Part shown: in pieces, positions 63,905-64,000 of the stretch
Layout of the letters: each line of letters starts with the position of its first letter
Position numbering within the stretch: position 1 is the first letter of the stretch
Origin: PNON01 sp963757065
GTDB lineage: Bacteria > Chloroflexota > Anaerolineae > Anaerolineales > Anaerolineaceae
Assembly: GCA_963757065.1 (NCBI GenBank)
Contig: CAVWQC010000002.1
Location: 310,001 to 374,000, forward strand
DNA length: 64,000 bases
Reading direction: 5' to 3'
Made by a program: the position numbers and the translations under genes
The notes under the pieces: model-generated
Told to the model about the DNA's origin: nothing
The model's database searches: none
The model's input: the letters and a program-made list of their open reading frames with translations, nothing else

Positions 63905-64000
63905 GCCTTATTACCGGCACAAAATATCCACGGCGGATTTGAAAATTGCTGCCGATCTAGCCTTGAAAAAATGCCAACAAACAGAAGTGGTTGCAGGTAT
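63885..64000 (+). CDS. ybeY: Probable endoribonuclease YbeY (N-terminal part only)
   Basis: An ATG at 63885, inside the end of pgpH, opens a frame MLQIQIRPYYRHKISTADLK followed by IAADLALKKCQQTEVVAG that runs off the right edge. The N-terminal pattern of a beta strand then a helix and a 'TEVVAG' strand fits YbeY, and pgpH-ybeY is a common order. The catalytic His motif lies beyond the window, so the call depends on position. Confidence 0.5.
   Translation, partial: MLQIQIRPYYRHKISTADLKIAADLALKKCQQTEVVAG

Noticed and set aside
1..64000. tRNA, rRNA, CRISPR, transposase or phage genes
   Set aside because: I looked for tRNA T-loop patterns, repeated spacers and transposase motifs on both strands. 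GGTTCGAAT-like strings occur only inside coding genes (for example near 4314 and 9135).

Overview
The window looks like chromosome from an Anaerolineae-type Chloroflexota bacterium. This is inferred from the gene set: two DUF2298 ('YYY') membrane proteins beside PMT-type glycosyltransferases, a mevalonate kinase/isopentenyl phosphate kinase pair, a decaprenyl-phosphate phosphoribosyltransferase-like UbiA protein, TlyA, NBR1-Ig-like and TPT-rich surface proteins, and a topA with an extra N-terminal zinc ribbon. I see no rRNA, tRNA, CRISPR array, transposase or phage module.

Layout. 1-4597 (minus): a Cache/HAMP membrane sensor cut by the left edge, a C69 dipeptidase, and a plsC-cmk pair. 4733-19419 (minus): a long, tightly packed glycosylation block (Agl23-like membrane protein, two DUF2298 proteins, a DUF952 protein, two GT39 enzymes, a methyltransferase, a GT4 enzyme and a CDP-paratose 2-epimerase-like enzyme). 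19460-22089 (minus): lepA and tlyA. 22167-26478 (plus): UbiA, mevalonate kinase, isopentenyl phosphate kinase, dgt, greA. 26546-34975 (minus): a membrane protein, topA, manC, dprA, rimM, khpA, rpsP, ffh. 35234-40562 (plus): an MFS transporter, two related FVDEP-motif proteins, DegV and DUF1015. 40602-45714: an envelope cluster (CAP-LysM, M23 lipoprotein, beta-propeller, second M23). 45786-49737: recA, an NBR1-Ig lipoprotein, then ahcY and an adenosine-kinase-like gene on the other strand. 49738-57817: a patchy accessory stretch with small orphan genes, an SPFH protein, an Fpg/Nei-like protein, an ABC exporter and dispersed short repeats. 57818-64000 (plus): M20 dipeptidase, DUF1385, comEA, a HET-C-like protein, yqeY, pgpH and the start of a probable ybeY.

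The most striking feature is technical. At least 19 genes, including the essential ffh, are each broken by one or more single-base indels, about 27 in total and about 23 of them an extra base. Every repaired gene length becomes a multiple of three. I read this as an unpolished, insertion-prone assembly rather than gene decay. I therefore give such genes as one CDS across both frames and state where the shift lies.

Biologically, the left half joins lipid-linked sugar chemistry (GT39/DUF2298/Agl23-like proteins, GT4, epimerase, ManC) to polyprenol supply (mevalonate kinase, IPK, UbiA). The right half is envelope remodelling and housekeeping. The least explained items are the paired FVDEP proteins (36760-38055), the HET-C-like protein (60626-61288), the orphan gene framed by 34-bp direct repeats (53515-54115) and the doubled DUF2298 genes.
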